A stretch of DNA of 64,000 nt from Paralvinella palmiformis (GCA_025642065.1 JAODUP010000018.1:194501-258500); one strand, 5' to 3'. Positions 51,091-62,626 are shown, numbered from the stretch's first letter. Translations and numbers: made by a program. The notes: a model not told the origin generated them from the sequence alone.

Positions 51091-52684
51091 TCGTGTTGGT
51101 GGAAATAAAATAACAATGTCTGGCTATTAAAAAAGTAGCTCGTGGGAAATATTAGTTGCATTTTAATGCATTCATTTTGCTTGTGCATTGTTAATAATTT
51201 GTTTCTGTAATTCGTAGATTAGATTAAAATCTGGCTTTTTATTTCGGGGGGGGGAGGTATATTGTATTGCAAGATTAGATTAATAGCGCCTGTTTTTTAA
51301 ATATAGAATTATGTGGGCACATAAATATATGTGATATGACGGTGATGGAGGCATGGACATATAAGCGGATGGGCATGGCTCCTTATTCAATTGATGCTGT
51401 TACTTTTATTATAGTGTATTAAGCTAGGTTAATAATATTCCGACACCTAAGGAATACAGCTTCCCGGTGCAGTTCATCGTGGAATATAATATTATAAGGT
51501 GATGATAATGGTATCAAAATAAACCTCATTCGGCAGCAGACTCTGAATCTCGATGTCCTCGCCTTTATGGCGGTATCTATGGACTCCTGTCAGATGATGC
51601 ATATAACGATACGACTTAGACGGCATTTGTATCGCAACATATTGTTATGCGGCGCCTTTGTGCGGTCAACATCAAAGCAATAAGATATTGATCCGCCTTA
51701 AATAACCGATACCTCTTGAAGACTTCATTCCTCTGAATGCGCCACTGTCTGTCAGTTAGGTACAACCACAAAGACCATAAACCTATCCCGAGCCATCATA
51801 AAATGCCATAAAGGCATGATGTATTCGAACGGCCGGCATTCGCCCATTGTGAGTGCCATGTGTGTGTGTGTGTGTGTGTGTGTGCTGCTATGTTGATGAT
51901 TGTAATGCTGTTGCTATGCTGCCGGGCTTCGTCCTCATCATCACACCTTGTTGGCAAGGCGATGACAACATCGCGCCGCTTTATCACCAGCCAGCCATAG
52001 TAGGAAACGAAATGTCTACTTGGATATGCCTGGAAACTTCTAATTTGACAAGATGGCGTTCTGGGTTAATTGTTTGGCTGGATAAATTACAGAGATAGGA
52101 CAGTTGTTTGTCCTGTAAAGGGACATCTATTAACAAACGTTGTTTTTGTTCTTGTTGTGAATTCATTTTAGCCCCCAGACCAGGTGTTAAGACGGGAACG
52201 GTTCTGGACATGTTTGGCCATCAGCAACACAAAACAACATTGTTTGATATATCTGTGTGTGTATGTGTATGTGTGTGTGTGTCACAACACGGTTGGGTCA
52301 GCATGTTCAGATCGGCAGAATACTATACATCGATCTGCTTCCATCTACAAAAGTTGAGCCAAAACCATATAAAATGTTATCTCCTAATCTGATTGCCCAC
52401 AAATAATAACGCGTTGTCAACCGTAAATTAACAGCATTTGATTATGCACTTTAAAGTTGGCCTTCGTGTTATAGTACACAAATGTATAGTTTGTATATTT
52501 GATTATATGTAGAATCAGATAAGCCTCGAGACGTACAGCGCTCATAAAAACCATAAAGGAAGCAATGATTTCGTGTTCTTTTGTGTACGGCGTTCTTTGT
52601 CCCTTTAGTTACATACAAAAAGAACCCACAACAAAACGCGAAATGAACTACAAATGACACTGATTGCTTTCGTCCGAAGTGTTA

Positions 52685-52775
52685 GAACCAGCGAGTCGGT
52701 CTATGAGTCGGTTTCGAACCCGGCACCTCGTGCTTGCCAACATCATGCTCTAATCAATGCACCGTCGGAGCGTCC
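52685..52775 (-). mobile_element. tRNA-like SINE head, unassigned
   Basis: On the minus strand there is a B box GTTCGAAAC (52711-52719) and a near-match A box (GGTGCATTGATTAGAG). T-stem pairing is poor, so it is not a functional tRNA gene. No body from family I or II follows. Confidence 0.5.
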
Positions 52776-53132
52776 TTAGAGATATGGCACAGTGATGGCC
52801 TCGTAATACTGTACTATATGCTGACAACGGAATGAACATCATTTTAGAACTGACTGGTGTAGTAGCTCGGTGAAGAGTACGGTTCACAGTGCCACAGGTA
52901 ACGCCATGGACAAAACTGAACAGGACAAAACTGGCTACTGAGGATGATTTTATACGTTTTAGTTTTTCATTATCAGTTAGCTGCGTCTGCCAAACCGATT
53001 TGAAAACATTTAACACAACTATAGAAATAAAACTGTCCTTTATGGAATAGACATATAGAGCATTATGGTGTTGCATGGTACTAAGTCAACAGAACGTGCA
53101 CACACACACACACACACTCTCTTTATCTCTCT

Positions 53133-53187
53133 GGGCCCATTTAGCCTACCGTGTGCACAAAAGTGGCCGTAAAACACCAATCATCAC
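53133..53187 (+). mobile_element. SINE family I, 3' fragment
   Basis: Only the last 55 nt remain (GGGCCCATTTAGCCTACCGT to GTGGCCGTAAAACACCAATC), between two (CA)n tracts. The head is missing, typical of 5' truncation during insertion. Confidence 0.75.
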
Positions 53188-53189
53188 AC

Positions 53190-53786
53190 ACACACACACA
53201 CTCACACACACGCGAAAGCTAGTTTCATTTATTGTTGTAATGTAATTAGCACGTGTAAATAATAATTTTTGTCATATTAATTATAATGGGTCATAATTGA
53301 GCCAGTGCGGGTAGGTGTAAATTCCATATTAAATTCATCTATAGCAGACATCTTGTGCCTTATGGTTCTCAAATAAGGCCGATAACAATTTAATAAAATA
53401 GACTTCAATAACCATCCTTTATTTTTATATATCCATAATTAAATACTTTGTCTGTTAATACTTACAAAACAGTGAAATGTTTCATTTTATATCTGACTAC
53501 ATAAAGGGAACAGCTCCTTCATTCGACATTCTTGAACAGTAAATAAGCCCCTGATTTTGTACATTTTCTCATCTGAGTGGATTGGGTCTGGTAGGGTTTT
53601 CATTCAGGAGGGACGTTGTCACAGTGATTTGTTTTGTCAATAGATATTTTGTGCTGTCAACACGTCTTGTGTTCATATAAGACTGTTAATATTCAGAGTC
53701 AAGACAACTCAAAATATTAAATATTATAGATTTTCATTCATTTTCCCCCCAGATATTTATTGTTAGATTTTTTGCAAATTTCTACC

Positions 53787-53829
<43 letters not shown>

Positions 53830-55000
53830 GACACGGTGACTCCATTCTTTAAAGATTATGCCATCATATATATTACTTCATTCATTCATGAAGTAAGCAC
53901 GTATAACAAAAGACACTTGTCAGAAATTCAAATGATTTATCAAAACATTTATCATCCGGATACCTTTGTAGTTTTTAAATTTTATATTCTTTGATGTTTT
54001 CTAATGGAGCATACTACATCTGTGAATTACCTATAATTATTTATTTACATTTATTCTGTATTATAATTGTGTGTTGTTTAGGGTGATAAGGAACCATTTG
54101 TGATGGTGACATGATGACCTTTCTCAAACAGGTAGCCCATTCTGAGAAAATACATTTCTCTAAGTATACAGCATGATAAAGCAATCAAAGGTGATAGCCT
54201 CAAGTGTTGTTGCAAGGATGCAGTATAAAAAGGTCACACACAAAAACAAAATGGCATCATATAAAGAACTGTATTGTCTCATAGATAGATATCGGCCTAA
54301 AATAATGAAACAGTGTTTTACAATGTTAATATTTCATATATAGTATAATGAAATGAACTGTGAGATGGTTCCATACAATTCTGTAACAAGCGACCTTTGA
54401 TGCTAGGGTGATACAAACTGGCTATAGATGTGATTACGGTAATCAGGTTTGCTAAATAATCAGCACATTTATAGATGTCCGGTTTGAAGTAATAAGCTCA
54501 CTATAGTGTACAATAGCTGAATCATGACAAACGCAGACAACAACTGATAACGTTCTCCTATAAAAGGATTTATGCCGATGTTACTGCAAGACATTATGGT
54601 TCTTGTAGCAGATGGTTGGAGTGTGCATGAAATTATCACAGGTATCTGCTTGCTTTTAAGAAAATGGCAGTCTGTTAGAATCCGGTGTCTATGGTGACCT
54701 TAATGTATTAATATTTTCATATTAGAAATCTTCAAATGGATTCACCAAATGATGAACATCACGTCGTCGGAGTGATGCAGCTGCTGGTGAGCCAGTACCA
54801 AGGCCCGTATCTGTTGATGGCTGAGACACTCCCAATTTGCATCATTATACTCATCCGCTAGGTGGAGGATTAGGATTGGCTGACGGAGTGTCACACTTCA
54901 CTGAACCCAATCCATATTTTATGGTCGGGCGGGGCAGAGGATGAATTGGTTGCTTGGCAACAACTACAACACACAGACACAAATAAACACGCACACACAC
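53190..55000. other. AT-rich DNA, nothing recognised beyond one (AT)n tract
   Basis: No SINE, exon or CpG patch is seen. Confidence 0.55.
53791..53825. repeat. (AT)n microsatellite
   Basis: Perfect AT run. Confidence 0.95.
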
Positions 55001-56075
55001 ACACACAGCACACACACATACACACGCAGCGCACACACACACACGCAGGGAGAGAGAGAGAGTTCCCAGACTTAGCATGGCCTACATTGTTGTCCTGTGC
55101 CCAAGCATCACATCATAATGACCAGAAGTACACGATGGAAATGCATTATGGGAGGAAACGTGGTCAGTGCTAAAAGCCTGATGCCACTTAATCAATGAAA
55201 CAATACTGATATTGAAGAGACATCCAATGCATATTGATCACGCCGGGATCCCCTACAGGTGCAATACTTCTCCGTTCTTGAACAGTCTCGGTAGCCCATT
55301 GTTTTCTTTTTCCAGTTCATTGCCACCGTACAAAACGTCGCCAACATAAAGCCGATTTGCACTTCTCTCCGACCAGACCTATGACCATGCATGAGCAGGT
55401 AAATACAAATATTTGTAGAAGTTGCTGATGTCTGGGCAGAAGATTTTCTTATCCAGGATAACTGGCATTAGTTCGGGAGGCGATTGACTCCCGGTTTGCC
55501 GGTGGTGTCGCCTCCGTTTTCATGGATTATTCGTGGCCATGTTTTATAAATGAGCAAACCCTGAAATAGGTTTTTGTCCCTGCACACCATGGCGTCGTCC
55601 GACGGCGAATGGCTTGTGGCCGAGCGCAGATGTCTGGTTTATGATTAATTTTTCATCACCGCACAAACGGACGGAATGACCGATTCACTGACTAACGAAA
55701 AGCACGCGCGCACACACGCACACATATCTCTGATTGATGAAAGCACGCACACACGCGCGCACACACATACAGAAAGAGAGTGTTGTTCAAGCAATGCAAA
55801 ATAATTGACAATATATCTGCGTTCAGTTCCTCAAAACATAGACTGGTGCCTTATAATATGTTATTTACGTTACATTATATCAATATGGCAGCTTGCGTCT
55901 GATGATCACAAAAACATCATCAACAGCTTGTGTAAGCAAGATAGCATCACAACATAGCATACTAATACACAGCTGTTGTACAACTTGTAATAATGCTGAC
56001 GATTCTACTTTGCTTGATTAACGCATTAGATCATTTTACCTGCATGAGTGCGTGCGCGCGTGTACACACACACAC

Positions 56076-56240
56076 ACACGAGTATTTTGTTTAGCCAGGA
56101 CACTGTACGCCTAGGACATATGACCAAGAGGCGACTCCCTAGTAAGCAAGCCCCACAAAAACAGGTGTGAGTGTGATTCGAACGCACAACATGGAAATCT
56201 GCTACACAATACTCTAACCATTGCGCTAACAGAGGATCCG
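56076..56240 (-). mobile_element. SINE family II (Met-like tRNA head)
   Basis: On the minus strand the A box TAGCGCAATGG (56218-56228) and B box GTTCGAATC (56175-56183) are both perfect. The head resembles a tRNA-Met-type 5' half (TTAGCGCAATGGTTAGAG). The 3' part reads GGGAGTCGCCTCTTGGTCAT to GGCTAAACAAAATACTC, unlike family I. It abuts an (AT)n tract at its head. Confidence 0.75.
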
Positions 56241-56479
56241 CGCGCTATATATATATATATATATATTATCAAGCACCTATCTAGTTCGTGTTTGCACTCT
56301 ATGTTTTATAACCAGTCTATACTGAATGAGAACTTTTCATTGCCTCGGGTTAAAAAAAGCCCACACATCGTTCGCCGTTGAGGCTCTCCACATTCTAACA
56401 TTTTCACGTTTCCTTATCACATAACCAGGTTACTGAATAAATATTCATCATATTACTTGACCCGGCCAAGGTTATAAAT

Positions 56480-57230
56480 GTCTTGTTGACATTGCTCCGT
56501 CACAGTCTACTCCGAACTTGACATCCTACGACTAGGATTACCATCCGGGCCTTTGACTTTGGCGGCTATTTTAGGCTATAAATATTTTATATGGGATAAT
56601 GGCTAATTATGTTTGGGGCCTCGTACTCGAGGGAGTTCGGCACATATTTACCGATGAAAATCTACCCGACGCAGTTTTGTCGTCCGCCATCGGCCAACAA
56701 TCGTGGATTGATCTGCCAATGATCAACTATTCGTAACATTTCCGGAGCCGACCATATTGTATTTACCGGGCGAGTAAGATGGCGTCCCGGGTCAGGTTTT
56801 ACTATTTGGTGAAACCTTTCGCGCGGCGGCGCCCAATGCGCTAAGTCATGCCCCAAAACCGGACCCTTGCTCTTATTCGGGAATGGGGCTCCTTCGTGGT
56901 CTAACGGTATAACGTGTCGATTACAGATCTCTATCACCCGTGTTCGAATCTCGGGGTGGGCAATGATGTTAAATATCGGAATGGCTGTGTGGTTTTCGGA
57001 CTGTTTTATTATACCGCTGACCCCAAAATTACCGCGGTGTTATCATTTATTGGTGTACCATCGTACCACCAGCCATTTTGACAGTATAACATACACAATC
57101 ATACGGGAATTTAATCAGTAAAGTGTTCCAAGGTGCCGCCATATTTTATTCATTGGCTTCAGTTTGAAGAGCTCCAGTTCGATGGCAGGTTTCTTCATCC
57201 GCCGTATCTACGGCCTTTTGCCAGCAAAAT
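56480..57230 (+). promoter_or_regulatory. CpG-dense block with YY1 motifs before the 58584 exon
   Basis: It contains AAGATGGCG (56776-56784) and, in the opposite orientation, GCCGCCATATT (57135-57145), both YY1-like, with ATTGG (inverted CCAAT) just after the second. GC-rich GCGCGGCGGCGCC lies between. It is 1.4 kb upstream of the coding exon at 58584, so it may be an alternative promoter or an intronic enhancer. A family I SINE head (56886) sits inside it. Confidence 0.35.
56886..56962 (+). mobile_element. SINE family I, tRNA-like head only
   Basis: A box TGGTCTAACGG (56897-56907) is perfect, B box GTTCGAATC is intact, and the sequence ends TCGGGGTGGGCA with no body. The acceptor-stem halves do not pair, so a functional tRNA gene is unlikely. 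It lies inside the CpG-dense block before exon 58584. Confidence 0.7.
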
Positions 57231-57545
57231 TAACTTGTTCTAATCTAAGTAATCTGATCAATTACAAGTAGAAGACATTATCTGATTGGTGGCATAGTCA
57301 AGCTGGCCATGTTATGAATCGACCAATACCTGCCATTCTCCGGCATCGTATCAAATTAGTCATATATACTGAAAGCAGCGTAGGCGTGTGCGTGCGTGCG
57401 TGCGTGTGGTTTTAATCATTGACGCTTAGACTATATGTAGAAATATTACTGAAATAATAACAGGGTTTGTGGTGTGGTACTTCGCTGATGTAATGAACAC
57501 AAATAGCGCATGATCAGGAAAAAAACTAAAAATAAACACACACAC

Positions 57546-57547
<2 letters not shown>

Positions 57548-57588
<41 letters not shown>
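57548..57588. repeat. (AT)n microsatellite
   Basis: AT run after a short CA. Confidence 0.96.
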
Positions 57589-57590
<2 letters not shown>

Positions 57591-58144
57591 TACAGAAATA
57601 GAATGACATTAACAGATCAATCATGTAGAACTAAGGAATAAATACTGCTTCTTCTCAAGTTGAAAGCTGTCCAGCATAAAAACAAAACACTCAAATCTCC
57701 TTTGTTGGATGGGAACAGAATACTAGACATCAGCATACATGTATAGCTGAACCACCTCGCCAGCTAAACACCGTCTATCTATCTATCTACAGGTGTGCGG
57801 TATTCAACAAATATTGATATACACTGTGAGAATGTTATTTTTTCTCCCGCGGTTTAAATACAATACCCTAGTTGATCACGGTTCATTGATGGTCATATAT
57901 CACGTTGGATGACTTTAATAAGATGCTCGAGTGCTGTTATGTAATGTAAACACGGGTTTTGCCGATATCCAGATATCTGGCGTGTTATCAGGGCTGTATT
58001 GAACAATTACAGAGGTGGTCGTGTGTGAAGAATGCGGAATTTCTCATCCCGATGGCCAGCCATTTCTAATTAATTAAGACGAACGATCTGTTCGGAAGTC
58101 TGACCAAAGATGGCCAAGAACTTCGAGTAAAGACACCGATAAAC

Positions 58145-58163
58145 GTGTGTGTGTGTGTGTGTG

Positions 58164-58194
<31 letters not shown>

Positions 58195-58280
58195 GTGAGT
58201 GAGTGAGTGAGTGAGTGAGTGAGTGAGTGAGTGAGTGAGTGAGTGAGTGAGTGAGTGAGTGAGTGAGTGAGTGAGTGAGT
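58145..58280. repeat. (GT)n-(GATT)n-(GAGT)n array
   Basis: About 20 nt of GT, seven GATT units, then about 88 nt of nearly perfect GAGT. All three minus-strand frames stay open as THSL repeats, which explains the apparent open frames here. It ends about 300 bp before the coding exon at 58584. Confidence 0.97.
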
Positions 58281-58583
58281 GCATCCATACATGCCCATTC
58301 GTAGTTTTCTTGCGAAATTCGAATATCAACATATCCACCGTTTATGTTAATGCATTTCTATGCAATTTTCTCATATAAATGTTAACATTAAGCAGACCAG
58401 TTTGAAGCTTTGATCATTTGTCGTACATTATTCAGATTAACTGATGAAAAAGTACAAAACAAAGAATGTTCATCCGCTTCCGAAAAGAAACAGCCAATTA
58501 GTTCATTTGTCCAAATTGAACTAAATTATTCACTCTGGTTTTGCATGATATAGTCATTTCATTATTGCTATCAAATATTTCAG

Positions 58584-58749
58584 AGAGAACTGAAAAAGGT
58601 TAAAAGGAAGAGAAAAGATGTGCCCAATGAAGCAAGACTGCGAGCTATGGCTGATCCTGATCGTATGTGGCAGCTGAGAATGAAGTTCCTTGAGCAGGCG
58701 AAGAAATACTTCGGAGTGCCTTATGCCAAAAAGTATTGGAAACCCGAAG
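58584..58749 (+). CDS. Internal coding exon; possible start of an NlpC/P60-like domain
   Basis: The exon is bounded by an acceptor (CAAATATTTCAG, AG at 58582-58583) and a donor (GAAG|GTAGGT at 58750). It encodes 55 residues in one open frame, phase 0 at the start and phase 1 at the end. It begins with a basic run (RELKKVKRKRKDV), then DPDRMWQLRMKFLEQAKK and YFGVPYAKKYWKPE. An amphipathic helix followed by AKxxxGVPY resembles the N-terminal edge of NlpC/P60 peptidase-like domains, where a helix precedes a GxPY motif and the catalytic Cys follows later. That family call is from memory and tentative; no catalytic residue is in this exon. Codon use and both splice sites make this the most convincing protein-coding sequence in the window. 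No following exon with a DCxG-type Cys motif was found before 64000, so the gene probably continues outside. Confidence 0.8.
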
Positions 58750-58945
58750 GTAGGTGCCAGCTTGTCTCTCTAGGCCAGCCCGCCTGCCCGTCTGCCTGTC
58801 TGCCTGACCGCCTCCCTGCCTGCCTGTCTATGTTTGTAATATAATGATAATATGTGTAAAGTATGTTTATATCCTGGTTATATATGTCACTCAATTTATA
58901 ATGATTCATTATCCTTGCCACCAAATATGTTTTTTTCCACCCCTC

Positions 58946-58977
58946 GCACACGCACGCACGCGCACACTCACACACGC

Positions 58978-59033
<56 letters not shown>
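58946..59033. repeat. (CA)n microsatellite
   Basis: Interrupted GCAC units grading into a perfect CA run, about 200 nt after the donor at 58750. Confidence 0.96.
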
Positions 59034-59035
<2 letters not shown>

Positions 59036-59280
59036 TGTAAGCATACATTAAACTGTAAGTCCATAAAACTTAACATATTTATTGTATCTGGCCTGTACAT
59101 TAGTTGGTACAACTCCGACAAGGAAGCTTGTTGTACTTGATGAATATATAAATATATCTAGCAGGAAGTCTGATAACAGGCCAAATAGTTCTGGCAACAA
59201 ACAAGCATGAATCCTAACACATGCATTATTATTATTATTATTATTACCATCATCATCTGACATCATCATCATCATTACTC

Positions 59281-59440
59281 AACCACCTGAGTTCAAATCT
59301 CGGTGCGGGCATCTCTAAACGGTGTTTCATCTTTTACTTTGTCTCATTACGTTTGGAGGTGGTTTGACTCATTTAGCCTACGTTGTGGACAAAAGTGGTC
59401 TTGAAAACTTTATAATGATGATGATGATGATGATGATGAT
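59281..59440 (+). mobile_element. SINE family I, 5'-truncated copy with (ATG)n tail
   Basis: It starts just before the B box (GTTCAAATC, 59291-59299) and contains the body (GGTGTTTCATCTTTTACTTT, ATTTAGCCTACGTTGTGGAC). It ends in a run of ATG triplets. The A box half is lost. Confidence 0.8.
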
Positions 59441-59627
59441 TATAAAGTCTTGTAGCAAGCACTTTTTACAGTAAACGACATACTATTATTTATCAGTATT
59501 TTTTTACACGTTATATCTATCTGACCACAGAGTGGATAAACATTGTTTAAATCTATTTCTAGCAGGATAAATTTCCATGAAAATATCCCGATTTTCTTAT
59601 TTCAAATGAGAAAGTGTTTAACAAATC

Positions 59628-59630
<3 letters not shown>

Positions 59631-59704
<74 letters not shown>

Positions 59705-59780
59705 CATCTATCTGTTACTTCTTTTATTATTTTTAGTGTTGTTTGTTTGTTTGTTTGTTTGTTTGATTGTTTGTTTGTTT
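59631..59780. repeat. (GT)n(GA)n and (TTTG)n
   Basis: GT 59631-59669, GA to 59701, then TTTG units 59740-59780. Confidence 0.95.
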
Positions 59781-60571
59781 TAGAGTAGGCTATATATAAA
59801 AAATCTAATATCTCACACACGCACACGCACGCACACAAACCCACAGAAACACACACACAAGCACACACACGAAGACGCAAATTATTTATAATATGACTAC
59901 AATTACGAGAGGTGATATTCATTATTATGTTAGGTATCTGCCATTGAGTTATTGCCCAACAATAGAACCATACGTTTAATGACAGTTGCAATGTTGCTGT
60001 TGCCACGAGGTGAAATGAGTACATTAATGGAATATTACATTGTTTAGTAGCCTTCTGACAAAGGCCATTATTCCAGTAGACAAAAGGCCCGGTGCTGATT
60101 TGTTTGCCGGATGGGAAAAGTTCATTCATAATATTTCACCCACCCATTGTTTGGGCTATCGGCTATCTGGGAATAATGCTAATGTGCTGCCACCTGGTCG
60201 GACAATGCGAAGTCAATCGCGTAACAATCCAGCCAATTTGAAAGACAACTGATGGCAAATAGTTTAAATGTTTACAGTTCCCGGTCTGCAGTCAGAGCGT
60301 CTTTTGGTAGGCATTAATTTCATCTTGACGTTTACGATGAAGGTACTGATAAGTTTCGGAGCAGATGTGAATTGTTTGGTTTCTCTAGATTCTTCTGGAT
60401 CTGTTGTTATTGCAGTTCACTTGCTTCTGTTTGTCGATGATAGTTTTAGTATTCTGACCAGTAATACGTCTAAATTTAACAATTCTCACTGGTATCAACT
60501 TGACATAGTTATCTGTTGGTATAAGAATGTGAGAGTATTGAGGAGCCACATTGAAAAATCAGATAAAACCC

Positions 60572-60603
<32 letters not shown>

Positions 60604-60645
60604 TGTGCGTGTGTGTGTGAGTGTGTGTGCGCGGGCGCGCGTGTT
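60572..60645. repeat. Imperfect (GT)n with GCGCG end
   Basis: A GT tract that ends the 136-codon frame from 60268; that frame is therefore not trusted. Confidence 0.9.
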
Positions 60646-60779
60646 AATCTTTGTTGTATAACATGTTGTAAACAGTAATTGACACAGGTGTTATCTTAAC
60701 ATAACTCGCGATGTCGTTTCATTGTTTTGGCATTTCATTACCATTCTCAAGCCTGCAAAGTGCATGTCGGTGTTTTTCT

Positions 60780-62300
60780 CCGCGCTGATGTAATTACTGG
60801 AATGTGCGTTTTGTTGTTGTGAGGGCGGCGGGAGGGGGGGGGGGTTCTGGCAGAGAGTTGAGGGCTGCTGCGAATGAATTGTGAATTCGTGCTTTTAAAC
60901 GTGGCTGGCTGTGACAAAAAAAACGCTTCGTTTACCTGTATGCATTGTCAGGGCCGCCTTCAACGTATAACACAGCGCTCTATTGTTTAAAAAAGACAGA
61001 TGGATGTTTGTCACTGTTGTCATGTACACAAGTAACAGGAAAATCGAGGTCCACCCTCCTCAGCTTCGGACCGAACAACTAGCCCACCTACCTCAGTAGC
61101 CGAGACATTCAATTATATTTCAATGGGATGCTCCCAATCCCACACCCACGGGGAAGGGGGTGGTTGCGTGGGGGAGGATTTACGTATCGGATATAGATCA
61201 CCCCCCCCCGCGTAACCGATAATTAATGCAATCATCCTGGTTTTATAATTGTCAGAAGACCATACCCCCGGTAGCCGGTGCCACACTCGAGCGCCCACAC
61301 GAGGCCTTTCCGCTATAATCCAGTCGGTTTTTATTGTCATTAGTAAATGGTAAATCACAGAAGGAGCCGACAGCGTGTAGGGTGGTTGAAGGGGTCGGCC
61401 GGCTTAGACCGAGCCGCGGACAAAGTGGATTTAGCCTGGGCGCGCTAGTTCATTAAGGCATTGTTATGTAAGAGTAATGGTCATCGAATGGCCGGCTCCC
61501 GTCTCTGGCACAACATTTATTTAGCTATTGTTGACGCCAGCGGGAGAGTATTGACCCGGAGTGGACCGTTCGAATGGACGCCGAAGCCCCCCCCCCTCCT
61601 CTCCGGTCGTCGGCTGATCGATGGCGCCACCTGGTGATGCGTTCCGCCAGGGTCTGTATTGAGTATAGGCCGATTGATGGCGTTCACCGGAGATGACCAC
61701 CGGCCCATTGTTAGAGACCGCGACATCACGTGATAATGGCGCCGCGAGAATGGCGTCCTTGTCGCTCCGGATGACCAGACGCGTGCGCGGCTGCGCGGTG
61801 ATGGCCATGATTTCACACGTTAGCGGTATTCCTGGAGCGCTGAGAGCTCGTGTTCTTGGCCGTTCGAAGACCAGCGGATGCCGCTTTTAATAATTCACGT
61901 CAATTGGCCGATGTGTCCGCGGGCTGAAGACTGGAGCTCAGTGTTGCATGACACTGGTTCTGGGGTGGAAATCTCCGATAAATTATTGAACATACCCTCT
62001 CCCCCCGATGCTATTTTGCTCGGCGATCTGACCCGTATAGACTTGGCCCGTATTAAATGGCTATATCAGTCGTTTGTTAGGTGGACGAATTAAATTGGAG
62101 CCGGATTGTCGGTCGGTCGGTCGGTCAGTCGGTCGGATCCGTGTGCTGCCTGCTGTCTTCCAGCAAAAATACTCCGCGAGATTAATCGTTCGCCAACTTA
62201 TTCCGGATCAGGCTCCGGGCTAATTACGGCAGCTCACCTCCCCCCCCCCCCCATCTGAAACGAGAGCCGTCCGGGCAAAATAGAATTATTGTTTTTTGTC
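60780..62300. promoter_or_regulatory. Large CpG-dense unique block
   Basis: This is among the most CpG-rich stretches of the window, with ATGGCGCC/ATGGCGTCC repeats near 61736-61755, CACGTG (61728-61733), AATTAAT homeobox-like sites near 61220, C/G homopolymers and a TCGG microsatellite. Open frames on both strands (61517-61816 minus, 61693-61890 and 61878-62093 plus) overlap and show no domain. It is downstream of the last recognised exon; an enhancer or the promoter of another transcript is possible. Confidence 0.3.
62108..62136. repeat. (TCGG)n tetranucleotide
   Basis: About seven units with one A substitution; a CpG-bearing microsatellite inside the CpG-dense block. Confidence 0.9.
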
Positions 62301-62339
62301 CCGTTAGATGTTGGTTAGAATGGGCAGCCTAATAGTGCC

Positions 62340-62420
62340 TTGGGTTGTGCGCCGTTCTGTGGGACTTCAAGTTGTACGATCGAATCCCAGCGTTAGCTGT
62401 GTCTGTTAATTGTTTCATCT
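62340..62420 (+). mobile_element. tRNA-like SINE fragment (family I?)
   Basis: A B box GATCGAATC (62380-62388) is followed by CCAGCG and, after a short gap, AATTGTTTCATCTTA, echoing the family I head-body order. The A box is not clear. Confidence 0.4.
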
Positions 62421-62560
62421 TATCATCTGATATCTTTAGAAACTGTCCCATGTCTGTATTACACCCATCTGGAACCAGCCCAGGTGCACCGATCTTCAGA
62501 AATGTGGAATGTTGTTTTACAGCCACTTTCGCGTACGTGGTATGCTGCAACGGGACAGAT

Positions 62561-62606
62561 GACCTACAAAGGTAGTGAAGCGAAGTGAAAGATGAAACAC
62601 CCCTCA
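62561..62606 (-). mobile_element. SINE family I body fragment
   Basis: The minus-strand sequence GGTGTTTCATCTTTCACTTC followed by GCTTCACTACCTTTGTAGGT matches the central body only. It sits about 20 nt past the end of the 62627-62785 copy in the same orientation. Confidence 0.65.
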
Positions 62607-62626
62607 TACACCCCTCAGGCCTGTGT

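Larger units (their letters stand above)
27653..58583 (+). other. Putative 31-kb intron joining the two coding exons
   Basis: This is inferred from matching strand, phase 0 on both sides and continuous basic composition. It begins GTAAGT and ends TTTCAG. It holds most of the SINE copies, many microsatellites and several CpG-dense patches. No other exon inside it could be identified with confidence, so additional exons may exist. Confidence 0.4.

Noticed and set aside
56886..56962. Functional tRNA gene
   Set aside because: The acceptor-stem halves do not pair, and the sequence matches the SINE family I head.
58066..58338. THSL-repeat proteins in three minus-strand frames
   Set aside because: A GAGT tetranucleotide array stays open in every frame; this is not a repeat protein gene.
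59602..60129. 175-codon minus-strand open frame
   Set aside because: Much of it is translated (CA)n, (GA)n and (TTTG)n repeats.
60268..60678. 136-codon plus-strand open frame
   Set aside because: Its end is a (GT)n microsatellite translated as Cys/Val. The rest has no recognisable family.
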